Shown here piece by piece: positions 1-8,248 of a stretch of DNA of 64,000 nt. Position numbers and translations under genes: made by a program. Origin of the DNA: Streptococcus taonis (GTDB lineage: Bacteria > Bacillota > Bacilli > Lactobacillales > Streptococcaceae); contig NZ_JARZZP010000007.1 in assembly GCF_029948085.1 (NCBI RefSeq), positions 1 through 64,000 on the forward strand, read 5' to 3'. Below the pieces are notes generated by a model, which was not told the origin of the DNA, ran no database searches, and saw only the letters and a program-made list of their open reading frames with translations. Position 1 is the stretch's first letter. Each line of letters begins with the position of its first letter.

Positions 1-96
1 TGAAGTGGATAGAGAATATCCCTTTTTATTTTGTTCTAAATTCGATTTTTGAATGGAATATCAGATGATGAGACAAACCATTTTTGAAAAGAGAAA

Positions 97-126
97 AAGA
101 CAAACGCCAAAAATAACGTTTGTCTT
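97..126 (-). terminator. hairpin followed by a T-tract on the minus strand
   Basis: The arms aagacaaacg (97-106) and cgtttgtctt (117-126) are perfect complements around a 10-base loop. Read on the minus strand the stem is followed by a T-rich run, so it would end leftward transcription. No minus-strand gene lies just to its right, so it probably survives from an older arrangement. Confidence 0.5.
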
Positions 127-169
127 CGTTCTGAAGCAACAATTAGTTGCTTAATCCCTTCCTAAATTT

Positions 170-197
170 CTTCATCAACACTATTTACCAAAGAGCC
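170..197. repeat. insertion-sequence-end-like 28-mer, copy 1
   Basis: This 28-base segment differs at only two positions from 2315-2342 and has the same orientation. Its reverse complement starts ggctctttggtaaatagtg, which looks like the terminal repeat of an ISL3-type element; the family assignment is from memory. No transposase gene lies next to either copy, so both are probably solo ends. The rest of 1-388 is AT-rich and holds only the hairpin at 97-126 and the leader of the next gene. Confidence 0.5.
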
Positions 198-388
198 CTT
201 TTTTAGTGCTCAAAATAGCACTCAATTTTAAATGGATTTGGTGTTCAAAAAATATAATCAAATGCAACAAACTAATTTCATTTTTAATAGGCACAATTAA
301 TTTTAGAAGATAGTACGAAAAAATATTGACTATTTTCTTTAGAATGTGTAAAATTTAGATAGATTATTTAAAGTGAGGTTTTTTTATC

Positions 389-994
389 TTGTCTATATTA
401 AAGAAGAAAGTTAATATGTTTAGTGTACTATTGAATGTGGTATTAATAGCTATTATAGCTATTGGAGTGCTATTTTTCTTACCTAAGGAACATAAATCAG
501 AAGTCAAATCGTCAATTAATATCGAAAGTATTGAAAAAGTGAATGAAGTTGTATTTTTGAATGCGGGAATTAATGAAATTATTTCTGAAACAAAAACAAC
601 TCAAGTTTTTGGGTTTGATGTGCCGTTCTCTAAAAAAGCAGCATTAGTAATTTTAAATTATAAAGCTAAATTTGGAATTAAAAGTAGTGTAAAGGTTGAA
701 CAAATAAGCGAAAAAGAATATAAGGTTATTGTTCCAAAATTGGAAGTAATTGGTGTTGAACTTTCAAAAGATAATCCTTATGATTTATATGATAGTCATG
801 GAGAGTTATTAAGTGGAACTACAGAAGATATTGATACTGGGAAATTGGTCGCTAACCAACTTTCTAGTGATAAACAAGCAGAGTATTTAGATAAATTTAA
901 GAGTGAAATTAAAGAATCTGCAATCAATTATTATAAAACAATATTTTCTTCAATGGATTCTGAAGTAAAAGTAACTATAGAATTTACAGAATAA
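389..994 (+). CDS. membrane-anchored DUF4230-like protein
   Basis: This is a 201-residue protein with a basic N-terminus, one hydrophobic segment at about residues 12-31 and a soluble extracytoplasmic remainder. The soluble part, with a VPFSKKAALVI segment followed by alternating beta-rich and charged stretches, resembles DUF4230 proteins, whose function is unknown; the match is by eye. I chose the TTG at 389 because GTGAGG (373-378) sits at good distance before it, while the ATG at 416 has only a weak purine run. It stands alone: a hairpin follows, and the next readable gene is broken. It is intact although surrounded by decayed DNA. Confidence 0.55.
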   Translation: MSILKKKVNMFSVLLNVVLIAIIAIGVLFFLPKEHKSEVKSSINIESIEKVNEVVFLNAGINEIISETKTTQVFGFDVPFSKKAALVILNYKAKFGIKSSVKVEQISEKEYKVIVPKLEVIGVELSKDNPYDLYDSHGELLSGTTEDIDTGKLVANQLSSDKQAEYLDKFKSEIKESAINYYKTIFSSMDSEVKVTIEFTE

Positions 995-1004
995 TTTTTG
1001 AAAT

Positions 1005-1038
1005 ACAAAACCCTGGCTATCTCTGGTCAGGGTTTTGT
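1005..1038 (+). terminator. terminator after the DUF4230-like gene
   Basis: ACAAAACCCTG (1005-1015) pairs with CAGGGTTTTGT (1028-1038). The T-run lies partly inside the stem. It is 11 bases after the stop codon of the gene at 389-994. Confidence 0.6.
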
Positions 1039-1159
1039 GTGGTTCTATAATTTTTAGGGTTGATGGAAATTTTCCACAACCCTATTTTAGTGTATACAAA
1101 AAGGCCAACATCCATTATATTAAAAGCGCTGAAACCTAAAACAAAAGAATGATGACCAT

Positions 1160-1581
1160 ATGAACAATATACTAGAAGCTACACTACAAATCAAAGATGC
1201 ACACAATGAAGGTGTTACATTCCATTTCTTAGAGAATATTAAAGAAGTATTGCGTGATGAGAGTGGGAAAGTAACTGGTGTAAAGGTTATTACAATGGAA
1301 CTTGGTGAATCAGATGAAAGTGGAAGAAGATCAACGCATGAAGTGGCAGGTAGTGAACATATTATTCCATGTGACCTTGTCGTTGCAGCAATTGAACAAA
1401 AGTAGACTTTAGTGTTCTAGATGAAAGGTAAAAATTTGACTTTCGGTCAACATCAGAATACAATAGAAATGAACTAATAACAGGGGATGCATATTTAGGT
1501 CCTCAATCTATCGCAACCGCAATTAAAGGCGGGTGAGAAGTTGCGACAGAAGTACATGAATCGTTAAAAGAAAACACATAA
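1160..1581 (+). pseudogene. C-terminal remnant of a GltD-type flavin/NAD(P) oxidoreductase
   Basis: The first open segment (1160-1405) reads like the end of a glutamate-synthase small-subunit-type oxidoreductase: VLRDESGKVTGVKV, then MELGESDESGRR, then IPCDLVVAAI, which corresponds to the IPCDLVI-AIGQ signature. The reading frame is then lost. In another frame, 1483-1581 gives GDAYLGPQSIATAIKGG, a stop at 1534-1536, then EVATEVHESLKEN, which corresponds to the conserved GD...GP...AI.GG..AA..I end of the family. The N-terminal cofactor domains are missing. At least one frameshift and one nonsense change are visible, so it cannot make a working enzyme. Confidence 0.75.
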
Positions 1582-1680
1582 ATAACTTGTGGTGCCTTTC
1601 GTTTTTTTACTGGGAAAATTAAGGAACTATAGTTATAAATTCTTAAAGATATTAATATATTAACGTGCGTATATTTATAG

Positions 1681-2163
1681 GAAGAAGGTTATGTCATCTA
1701 TAGTTGTACTTCTGACGATAAGGTTGTTCGTGTACCAAAGGAAATTAAAGGTAAACCTGTTATCGCAATTGGAGAACGTGGTCTTGCGAACTTGAAACAT
1801 TGTGAGGCAATCGTTTTACCAGATACAGTACGATATATTGGAAAAGGTGCGTTTACGATTGACAATAAGTTAAAGTATGTCCACTTTGGTAAGTCAATAG
1901 AAACAGTAGAAGATGATGTTTTCAACTCTGACAGTTCATTAGAATCAGTTGTATTCCCAGAAGGAACAAAGAGTATTGGAACATTAGTATTCTGGGGGAC
2001 ATTATCAATTAAATCTATTACAATTCCAGCAAGTGTAACAGAAATTACAGAATACTTCTATTTTGTGGATAACTGTAACCCAGATGTAGAAATCCATACA
2101 CCTAAGGGATCAAAGGCAGAAGAAGTAGCTAAAGCAATGCAACTTAAAGTAGTAAATGACTAA
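1681..2163 (+). pseudogene. headless BspA-type leucine-rich-repeat fragment
   Basis: The frame is open from 1681 to the stop at 2161-2163, with a stop at 1678-1680 immediately upstream and no credible start. The translation contains LRR_5/BspA-type repeats, for example VRVPKEIKGKPVIAIGERGL, then IVLPDTVRYIGKGAF, then VVFPEGTKSIG, then ITIPASVTEI. Such repeats occur in cell-surface adhesins of oral bacteria and protozoa. The signal peptide and most repeats are absent. An ATG at 1792 could start a 123-residue product, but the repeat pattern begins before it and no good ribosome-binding site precedes it. I infer a 5' deletion. Confidence 0.7.
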
Positions 2164-2174
2164 AGGGGAATAGT

Positions 2175-2201
2175 ATGAACAAAAAATTACTATCAGGCTT
2201 A
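2175..2201 (+). pseudogene. first codons of a gene cut off by an insertion-sequence end
   Basis: AGGGGAATAGT precedes an ATG at 2175 that reads MNKKLLSGL, the charged-then-hydrophobic start typical of a signal or lipoprotein peptide. It then runs directly into insertion-sequence-like sequence at 2202. The rest of the gene is not present in the window. It would have been the gene downstream of the leucine-rich-repeat protein. Confidence 0.4.
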
Positions 2202-2342
2202 GGGACTGACCCCAAAAAGTGAGAATTTAATAAAAACACCCTAGGGCTACCGTCTTCGGTATCCAACCGGAGACAGGTAGTCCAATTTTTGTTGGATTCT
2301 TTTTTCATTAGGTTCTTCATCAACACTATTTGACAAAGAGCC
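2202..2342. mobile_element. remnant of insertion-sequence ends
   Basis: 2202-2220 reads gggactgaccccaaaaagt, which looks like the outer end of an IS3-family (IS150-group) element. A strong imperfect hairpin, CTACC-GTCT-CGGT paired with ACCG-AGAC-GGTAG, follows, then a small TCCAA/TTGGA stem with a T-tract. The segment closes with copy 2 of the 28-base repeat (2315-2342) also found at 170-197. No transposase frame survives. Family names are recalled, not searched. Confidence 0.5.
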
Positions 2343-2343
2343 A

Positions 2344-2377
2344 AAAGAATCAGGTGATAAACCTGATTCTTTTTTTG
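2344..2377. terminator. bidirectional terminator beyond manN
   Basis: AAAGAATCAGGT and ACCTGATTCTTT form a perfect 12-base-pair stem around a 5-base loop, with T-runs on both strands. It lies 21 bases past the manN stop and probably ends the manLMN transcript. Confidence 0.8.
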
Positions 2378-2397
2378 TTTGTACATTCTCACCAAGA

Positions 2398-3309
2398 TTA
2401 CATGATACCGAAGAAACGAGCTGCGATACCTACTGCAAAGAGAGCAAGGATGATTGTGATTGGAGATACTTTTTTCTTAAGCAACCACATGCAAAGGAAA
2501 GTAAGGAGAAGTCCCATCAATCCTGGGATCAATGAGTTCAACTGACCTTGAAGGGTTTGTGGTTGAACGCTATCCAAGCTCATGCCACTAAGTGCTTGAC
2601 CAAGAATACCCTTCAATTCTCCACCTGTAACAGCGCCTTCTGGGAAGTTGATGTAGGCACCTTCTGATAATTGTTTACCTGGAAGGTTAACAGTGAAGTT
2701 AATTGATACCCAACGTTGTACAAGGACAGCAAGGATGAACATACCAAGGATAGAAGCTCCTTTAGTGATGTCTTTCAAGATACCACCTGACATATCTTTA
2801 GTGATTTCAGATCCAGCCTTGTAACCAAACTCTTGTGTATACCAAAGGAAAGACATACGGATTGCATTCCATCCAAAGAAGAAGAGAAGTGGTCCGACGA
2901 TATTACCAGTCGCAGCAAGTGATGCACCAAGGGCACCGAGGATAGGACGTACTGTAAACCAGAAGACTGGGTCACCGATACCAGCAAGAGGTCCCATCAT
3001 ACCAATCTTAACACCTTGGATAGCAGCGTCATCGATGTCAGTACCGTTTGCGCGTTCTTCTTCAAGTGCAAGAGTAACCCCCATGATTGGAGCAGCTACG
3101 TATGGGTGAGTGTTGAAAAACTCAAGGTGACGCTCAAGAGCAGCAGCTTGGTCTTCTTTTTTAGTGTAAAGTTTCTTGATAGCTGGGATCAAAGAGTAAG
3201 CCCAACCCAAGTTTTGCATACGTTCGTAGTTCCAAGAACCTTGAAGGAATTGTGAACGCCACCAAACTTTTTGGCGATCTGATTTTGATAATTGAATTTT
3301 TTCAGCCAT
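2398..3309 (-). CDS. manN: PTS mannose-family transporter subunit IID
   Basis: This 303-residue protein is the IID membrane subunit of the mannose-family phosphotransferase permease. With IIC it forms the channel that carries mannose, glucose, glucosamine and related sugars inward for phosphorylation by IIAB. Family signatures seen are the early FLQGSWNYERMQNLGWAYSL stretch, the MGPLAGIGDPVFWFT loop and a hydrophobic C-terminus. AGGGGA precedes the ATG. It is the last gene of manL-manM-manN, 14 bases after manM, and ends at a strong bidirectional hairpin. Length and order are normal for streptococci. Confidence 0.95.
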   Translation of the reverse strand: MAEKIQLSKSDRQKVWWRSQFLQGSWNYERMQNLGWAYSLIPAIKKLYTKKEDQAAALERHLEFFNTHPYVAAPIMGVTLALEEERANGTDIDDAAIQGVKIGMMGPLAGIGDPVFWFTVRPILGALGASLAATGNIVGPLLFFFGWNAIRMSFLWYTQEFGYKAGSEITKDMSGGILKDITKGASILGMFILAVLVQRWVSINFTVNLPGKQLSEGAYINFPEGAVTGGELKGILGQALSGMSLDSVQPQTLQGQLNSLIPGLMGLLLTFLCMWLLKKKVSPITIILALFAVGIAARFFGIM

Positions 3310-3323
3310 GATTGTTCCCCTTT

Positions 3324-4136
3324 CTAGTAGTCTTCTAGGATATCACCGATTGGATCGTTAGAAGTTGCAGCTCCTCCGCCACCGTTTCCACCTTGTTTAG
3401 AAAGGTTGAGGTAGATGAAGGCAAGGGCAACACCGATGACACCAAGGGCAATCAAAGTCAATTGAGAGATTGCTGCAAGAGCAAAACCGATTGCGAAGAA
3501 TGGCCATACTTCACGAGTAGCCATCATGTTGATAACCAAAGCGTAACCAACGGCAACGACCATAGCACCACCGACAGCCATACCACCTTTAAGCCATTCT
3601 GGCATAAGGTTCAATACGCTTTGAACGGCTTCAGTTGGCATTGCAAGCAAGAGTGCAGCTGGGATAGCAATACGTAGACCTTGAAGAGCAAGGGCAAAGT
3701 AGTGAGCGCGTTCAACAGCAGCAATGTTTCCTTCTTTAGCAGCGTTATCTGCAGTATGAACCAAGGCAACTGAGATGGTACGAACGATCATAGTCAAGAA
3801 AAGACCAGCTACGGCAAGAGGGATAGCAGTTGCAGTTGCGACTGCGATACCTTCAGTAGTAAAGTTACCACCCTTAATCATGATGATTGCAGCAGCAACA
3901 GAGGCAAGAGCCGCGTCAGGAGCAACGGCAGCACCGATGTTAGCCCAACCAAGGGCGATCATTTGAAGTGATCCACCAAGCATAACCCCTGCTTCGAGGT
4001 TACCAGTTACAAGACCGATAAGGGTACATGCTACGATTGGTTGATGGAATTGGAATTGGTCGAGGATACCTTCAAGACCTGCGAAGAAGGCAACAACTAC
4101 AACCAAGATAGCAGAAATGAATGAAATATCTGACAT
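3324..4136 (-). CDS. manM: PTS mannose-family transporter subunit IIC
   Basis: This 270-residue, mostly hydrophobic protein is the IIC subunit of the mannose-family PTS. The N-terminal FISAILVVVVAFFAGLEGI and QFHQPIVACTLIGLVTGN stretches are typical, as is the GG-rich hydrophilic C-terminal tail. It pairs with IID (manN) to make the translocation channel and receives phosphate from ManL. AAGGAATAAAACC precedes the ATG. It lies 29 bases after manL and is presumably co-transcribed from the promoter at 5218-5246. The opposite strand has long open frames, which I treat as shadows of alanine- and glycine-rich coding sequence. Confidence 0.95.
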   Translation of the reverse strand: MSDISFISAILVVVVAFFAGLEGILDQFQFHQPIVACTLIGLVTGNLEAGVMLGGSLQMIALGWANIGAAVAPDAALASVAAAIIMIKGGNFTTEGIAVATATAIPLAVAGLFLTMIVRTISVALVHTADNAAKEGNIAAVERAHYFALALQGLRIAIPAALLLAMPTEAVQSVLNLMPEWLKGGMAVGGAMVVAVGYALVINMMATREVWPFFAIGFALAAISQLTLIALGVIGVALAFIYLNLSKQGGNGGGGAATSNDPIGDILEDY

Positions 4137-4165
4137 GGTTTTATTCCTTTTCTATTTAGTTTTAA

Positions 4166-5155
4166 TTATTGAACGTTAGCTTTGCTAATTAAGTCAAACA
4201 AATCTTTTTTAGTGTCGTTTGGTACTTTACGTACGTCAAATTCAACACCAAGGTCACGCATTTTTTCAAATGTAGCAACGTCGTCTTTGTCCATTGACAA
4301 TACGTTGTTGACCATTGTTTTACCAGTTGAGTGAGCCATTGATCCAACGTTAAGAGTTTTGATTGGCACACCACCTTCGATAGCACGAAGGGCATCTTGT
4401 GGTGTTTCAAACAAGATAAGGGCATGTGTTTCACCAAAGCGAGGATCTTTAGCAACCTCAATCAATTTTTGGATTGGAACAACGTTAGCCTTCACTCCGT
4501 TTGGAGCTGCTTGTTTGATCAATTCTTTACGAAGGTCATCTTTAGCAACGTTATCTGAAGCAACGATGATACGGTCTGCTTTTGAATCTGGTGTCCAAGC
4601 AGTTGCGACTTGTCCGTGAAGAAGACGTGTGTCAAGACGAGCAAGATTGATTTTCAATTTACCGTCTCCGATAACAGTTCCTTCTGGGATGGCAGCTTGG
4701 GCTACAGGAGCAGCTGCAGCAGTTGCAACTTCCTCAGCTGGATTTAGCTCCTCTGGAAGAGCCTTGATGCCATCTTTGGCCTCTTTAATGATGTTTGCAG
4801 CGACTTTATCCACTCCAGCAGCAGCGTCCATAAGGCGCTCTGTGTAAGCTTGGATCAACATCGGTAAATTAAGTCCTGTGATGATGGCAAATTTACGCTC
4901 AGGATTTTCTCCCATTACGCGACTAGCTTGGTTAAATGGAGAACCACTCCAAAGGTCAGCCAAGACTAGAACCTCATCTTCTGCGTCAAATGCAGCCACA
5001 GCATTGTTGAACTTGGCGTATAAATCATCTGGACCTTCGTTTGGCATAAAGGTTACGACTTGAACCTTTTCTTGTTCACCAAAGATCATAGATCCTGACT
5101 GATGAATACCCGCGGCAAATTCACCGTGGCTCGCAATAATGATTCCGATACTCAT
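4166..5155 (-). CDS. manL: PTS mannose-family subunit IIAB
   Basis: ManL is the cytoplasmic phosphoryl carrier of the mannose-family PTS. The N-terminal IIA domain (about 1-130) has the [10 protein letters not shown] motif with phospho-histidine His10. An alanine- and proline-rich linker follows (about 145-160), then the IIB domain with [17 protein letters not shown] carrying its phospho-histidine. I start at the ATG at 5155 ([11 protein letters not shown], 329 residues), because an ATG three codons earlier lies one base after GGAGG and the second is at normal spacing. In streptococci this system also has signalling roles in catabolite control. CiaR and cre-like sites lie upstream. Confidence 0.95.
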   Translation of the reverse strand: MSIGIIIASHGEFAAGIHQSGSMIFGEQEKVQVVTFMPNEGPDDLYAKFNNAVAAFDAEDEVLVLADLWSGSPFNQASRVMGENPERKFAIITGLNLPMLIQAYTERLMDAAAGVDKVAANIIKEAKDGIKALPEELNPAEEVATAAAAPVAQAAIPEGTVIGDGKLKINLARLDTRLLHGQVATAWTPDSKADRIIVASDNVAKDDLRKELIKQAAPNGVKANVVPIQKLIEVAKDPRFGETHALILFETPQDALRAIEGGVPIKTLNVGSMAHSTGKTMVNNVLSMDKDDVATFEKMRDLGVEFDVRKVPNDTKKDLFDLISKANVQ

Positions 5156-5192
5156 TATTGTCATTCCTCCTTATAAAATGTTTGACTTGTAG

Positions 5193-5209
5193 TTTAAGAA
5201 AACTTTAAG
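5193..5209 (+). promoter_or_regulatory. CiaR binding repeat at the manLMN promoter
   Basis: TTTAAG (5193-5198), five bases, TTTAAG (5204-5209) is an exact match to the CiaR direct repeat TTTAAG-N5-TTTAAG known from S. pneumoniae. It sits on the strand opposite manL and just downstream of the -10. This fits repression, as reported for manLMN in pneumococcus. Confidence 0.85.
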
Positions 5210-5217
5210 ACTCCTTA

Positions 5218-5246
5218 AGTATAAATCGTTTTCAGAAAAAATGCAA
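5218..5246 (-). promoter_or_regulatory. manLMN promoter with overlapping cre-like site
   Basis: On the minus strand TTGCAT (5241-5246), a 17-base spacer and TATACT (5218-5223) form a sigma-70-type promoter. Within it, 5221-5235 reads CTGAAAACGATTTAT on the minus strand, which matches the CcpA cre consensus except at two positions. Placement in the spacer and -10 suits catabolite repression. The rest of the gap up to 5450 shows nothing further that I recognise. Confidence 0.7.
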
Positions 5247-5451
5247 CTAATTATAATAAAGAGTGAAAAAAATCTCAAAGCCTCATTTTTACAAATATTG
5301 ATATATAAACTTTTTATAAAATCGTCTATAAAATGGTAAAAAAATTTAATATAAAAAAGTGGAGGGACTAGGAAGTTTTCGTCAGTAGTGCTCTTGGGCG
5401 TCTAAAAAATGCCTCAAGTCCAATTAATTGTTATGTCAAAATTTTATTACT

Positions 5452-5489
5452 AAAAAACGAGGTAGGATCTTCTGTCCCTACCTCATTTT
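5452..5489 (-). terminator. adh terminator
   Basis: Stem GAGGTAGG (5459-5466) with CCTACCTC (5477-5484). On the minus strand it is followed by a T-run (complement of 5452-5457). It lies 18 bases past the stop of the alcohol dehydrogenase gene. Confidence 0.85.
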
Positions 5490-5506
5490 GGCATTTATTA
5501 TTTATC

Positions 5507-6526
5507 TTAGTGAGTAAAGTCTAGAACCATACGACCTTGGATGGTTCCAGCAGCCATTTCATCAAAGACAGCAATAGCATCTTCCACAGGGCGTTTTTGA
5601 ACGACTGGAACAACGAGACCTTCAGTACCAAATTGGAAGGCTTCTTCCAAGTCTTTACGTGTTCCAACGAGGGATCCGATGACTTGAATACCGTCAAGAA
5701 CTGTTTTGACGATGCTTAGATCCATCATTTCTGAAGGGAGTCCGACAGCTACTACACGACCGCCCGCACGAACAGAGTCAACTGCTTGGTTGAAGGCAAC
5801 TTTTGATACAGCTGTTACGACAGCTGAGTGAGCACCACCGTTTGTTTTTTCTTTGATAAGACCTGGGACATCTTCGACTTCAAGACCATTAATCACGATA
5901 TCAGCACCAACTTCTTTAGCTAGAGCAAGTTTATCGTTGTTAATATCTACTGCGATAACGTGAGCGTTGAATACTTTTTTAGCGTATTGAACAGCTAAGT
6001 TACCAAGTCCTCCAGCACCATAGAGTACAACCCATTGGCCTGGTTCAACTTTTGCTTCTTTGATAGCCTTGTAAGTAGTAACACCGGCACAAGTAATTGA
6101 AGAAGCTTGGGCTGGATCGAGCCCTTCTGGAACCTTGACAGCATAATCTGCAGTTACGATACATTGTTCAGCCATACCGCCGTCAACTGAGTAGCCAGCA
6201 TTTTTTACGGAACGGCAAAGAGTTTCGCGTCCAGTTGTACAATATTCACACATACCACAGCCTTCAAAGAACCAAGCTACGCTGACACGGTCACCAACTT
6301 TTAGACTTTTAACATCAGGAGCAACTTCTTTGACGATACCGATCCCTTCGTGACCGAGAACGCGTCCTGGAACTTTACCAAAGTCACCATGGGCAACGTG
6401 GAGGTCAGTGTGGCAGACACCACAGTACTCAACTTCTACAAGAGCTTCCCCAGTTTCGAGCGGACGGAGCACTTTTTCTTCAATAGCAACACCAGTGCTT
6501 TCTGGATTTACAACAACAGCTTTCAT
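5507..6526 (-). CDS. adhP: zinc-dependent alcohol dehydrogenase (AdhP type)
   Basis: This 339-residue medium-chain dehydrogenase interconverts primary alcohols and aldehydes with NAD(H). The catalytic zinc ligands lie in [17 protein letters not shown] and GHEGIG, the structural zinc cysteines in [16 protein letters not shown], and the dinucleotide fold has GAGGLG at about residues 171-176. The length is normal. It is a single gene read from an upstream gap that contains an AT-rich dyad at 6644-6660, and it has its own terminator. The neighbouring manLMN fits a fermentative setting, but no shared transcript is implied. Confidence 0.92.
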   Translation of the reverse strand: MKAVVVNPESTGVAIEEKVLRPLETGEALVEVEYCGVCHTDLHVAHGDFGKVPGRVLGHEGIGIVKEVAPDVKSLKVGDRVSVAWFFEGCGMCEYCTTGRETLCRSVKNAGYSVDGGMAEQCIVTADYAVKVPEGLDPAQASSITCAGVTTYKAIKEAKVEPGQWVVLYGAGGLGNLAVQYAKKVFNAHVIAVDINNDKLALAKEVGADIVINGLEVEDVPGLIKEKTNGGAHSAVVTAVSKVAFNQAVDSVRAGGRVVAVGLPSEMMDLSIVKTVLDGIQVIGSLVGTRKDLEEAFQFGTEGLVVPVVQKRPVEDAIAVFDEMAAGTIQGRMVLDFTH

Positions 6527-6896
6527 AGCTATCCTCCTTGGTTAGTAGTTGAGGTGCAGAGGAAAATGGGCTTGCCTTGACTCATGATTCAAGTGAAGTC
6601 GAATTTGAACTGCCCTCTTTTTTGTTTATATGTGAATTGTATCACTATATTTAATATAGTACAAGGGATTTGATGCAAAAACATATGTAATCGCTTAACC
6701 AGTTGATGAGACTGTGAAAATTGAACAATGATATCTGGCGTCTTGTAATAAAATTTCATATAAAGAGGAAGTTATTTGGTCTTAAATCTAGGGAGCGAGC
6801 TTGCAAACAGACTTTCTAAGGTCCTTCTCTAGGACTTTTTGATATAATAGAGAGTAATTTGTTTTCTAGTATGAGAAGTTAGAATGAGAGGTATCT
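6527..6896. other. intergenic region between adhP and the GCS-like gene
   Basis: This 370-base gap separates two divergent genes. It holds a perfect dyad ACTATATTTAATATAGT at 6644-6660, a candidate operator for adhP. TATAAT at 6842-6847 is probably the -10 of the downstream gene, which has GAGAGG before its start. I see no open frame with a ribosome-binding site and no riboswitch-like fold. Confidence 0.5.
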
Positions 6897-8174
6897 ATGT
6901 CCCCTTCAGTTCAGTTATTAAAAGATCGCTATTTAAAGAATATCAAAGAAAATCCAGAGCTCTACATCGGTATTGAGTTGGAGTTTCCTATCGTTCATAC
7001 GAAAGGTCAGCCTACAGATATTGAAGTCAGCAAGGAATTGATGCGTTTTTTAGTTGACGCTCTCAGTCTAGAAGTTGAGAAGGAAGACCAGGATGGCGAT
7101 CCGATTCAACTTGTAGAACCGTTGAGTCAAGACCGTATTTTGTTTGAGGTTTCCTACACAACACTTGAGTTTGCCTTTGGCAGAGCTAGGAATATCAAAG
7201 AGGTCGAAGGCCGTTTTGAGACTTATATGACGGTAATCCAAAGAAAACTAGGAGAAAAGGACCATGCTATCCGGGGTTGGGGGATTCACCCGAATTGGGA
7301 TATCAATGATAATAGGCCTGTCGCCTATCCTCGCTACCAGATGTTAATGGACTATCTGAAGATGGGAAGTCGCCAGGAGAGAGCTGATTTGCATGACTTT
7401 CCAGACTATGGTGCATTTATTTGTGGTAGTCAAGTTCAGTTAGATGTCTCAAAGTCAAACTACTTACGAGTTATTAATGCTTTCACACAGATAGAAGCAG
7501 CCAAAGCTTACCTGTTTGCCAATTCTCAGTTTTCAGGAGCAGAATGGGATACTTTGATTTCACGAGATATTTTTTGGGAAGATTCCATGCATGGAATTTA
7601 TCCAGAGAATGTTGGAGTCAATGCAAAACTTTTTAAAGATGAGGATGATTTCTTTGATTATTTAGATCGCTCTGCGATTTTTACAGCAGAACGTGATTGG
7701 GAAACCTACTATTTTTCTCCGATTCGGGCTAGAGATTACTTAGATACTGATGAAATTACTGCCTATACTCTAAATGGAAAAGAAACTCTTCTTGTTCCTC
7801 AAGAGAAGGATTTCCAAACCCATCGTAGCTATCAATTTCAGGACTTAACAACACGAGGGACAGTTGAATTTCGTAGTGTTTGTACGCAGCCGCTGGACCG
7901 AACCTTTGCTTCAGCAGCCTTTCATCTAGGTTTGTTGGTGAATCTAGACAAGCTTGAAACTTACCTAGAAACAGCTTCTTTCTTTGAGAAATTTGGTCGT
8001 GACTACAAGTCTTTGAGAAGACAGTTTTCTAAGAAACAACTCACAGATGAGGAAAGAGATGGAATTGTCCAGTTCTCCAAAGACTTAGTCGCTATAGCAG
8101 AGCAAGGACTTGAGATGAGAGGTCAGAGAGAAATGACCTATTTAGAGCCTTTGAAAGAAGATTTGAAGCCATAA
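6897..8174 (+). CDS. glutamate-cysteine ligase family protein
   Basis: This 425-residue protein has the fold signature of the GCS2/carboxylate-amine ligase group: an ELYIGIELEFPIV segment near residue 22 with the acidic metal and substrate residues, a HPNWDIN loop, and FRSVCTQPL late in the protein. Relatives join an amino acid carboxylate to an amine using ATP, as in gamma-glutamylcysteine formation. The exact substrate here cannot be told. Mitis-group streptococci generally import glutathione, so a classic GshA role is uncertain. A TATAAT at 6842-6847 and the next gene's promoter at 8212-8217 suggest a single-gene transcript. Confidence 0.7.
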   Translation: MSPSVQLLKDRYLKNIKENPELYIGIELEFPIVHTKGQPTDIEVSKELMRFLVDALSLEVEKEDQDGDPIQLVEPLSQDRILFEVSYTTLEFAFGRARNIKEVEGRFETYMTVIQRKLGEKDHAIRGWGIHPNWDINDNRPVAYPRYQMLMDYLKMGSRQERADLHDFPDYGAFICGSQVQLDVSKSNYLRVINAFTQIEAAKAYLFANSQFSGAEWDTLISRDIFWEDSMHGIYPENVGVNAKLFKDEDDFFDYLDRSAIFTAERDWETYYFSPIRARDYLDTDEITAYTLNGKETLLVPQEKDFQTHRSYQFQDLTTRGTVEFRSVCTQPLDRTFASAAFHLGLLVNLDKLETYLETASFFEKFGRDYKSLRRQFSKKQLTDEERDGIVQFSKDLVAIAEQGLEMRGQREMTYLEPLKEDLKP

Positions 8175-8248
8175 ATTTGCCTATAGGCGAGAATTTTCTG
8201 AAAAATCATGTTATAATGAATAGGACTATAGATAAAGGATAGAGATTT

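Noticed and set aside
2398-5155. Long plus-strand open frames opposite manLMN (for example 3393-3677, 4359-4619, 4629-4847)
   Set aside because: They mirror Ala/Gly-rich codons of clearly conserved PTS genes, lack ribosome-binding sites and have unlikely composition.
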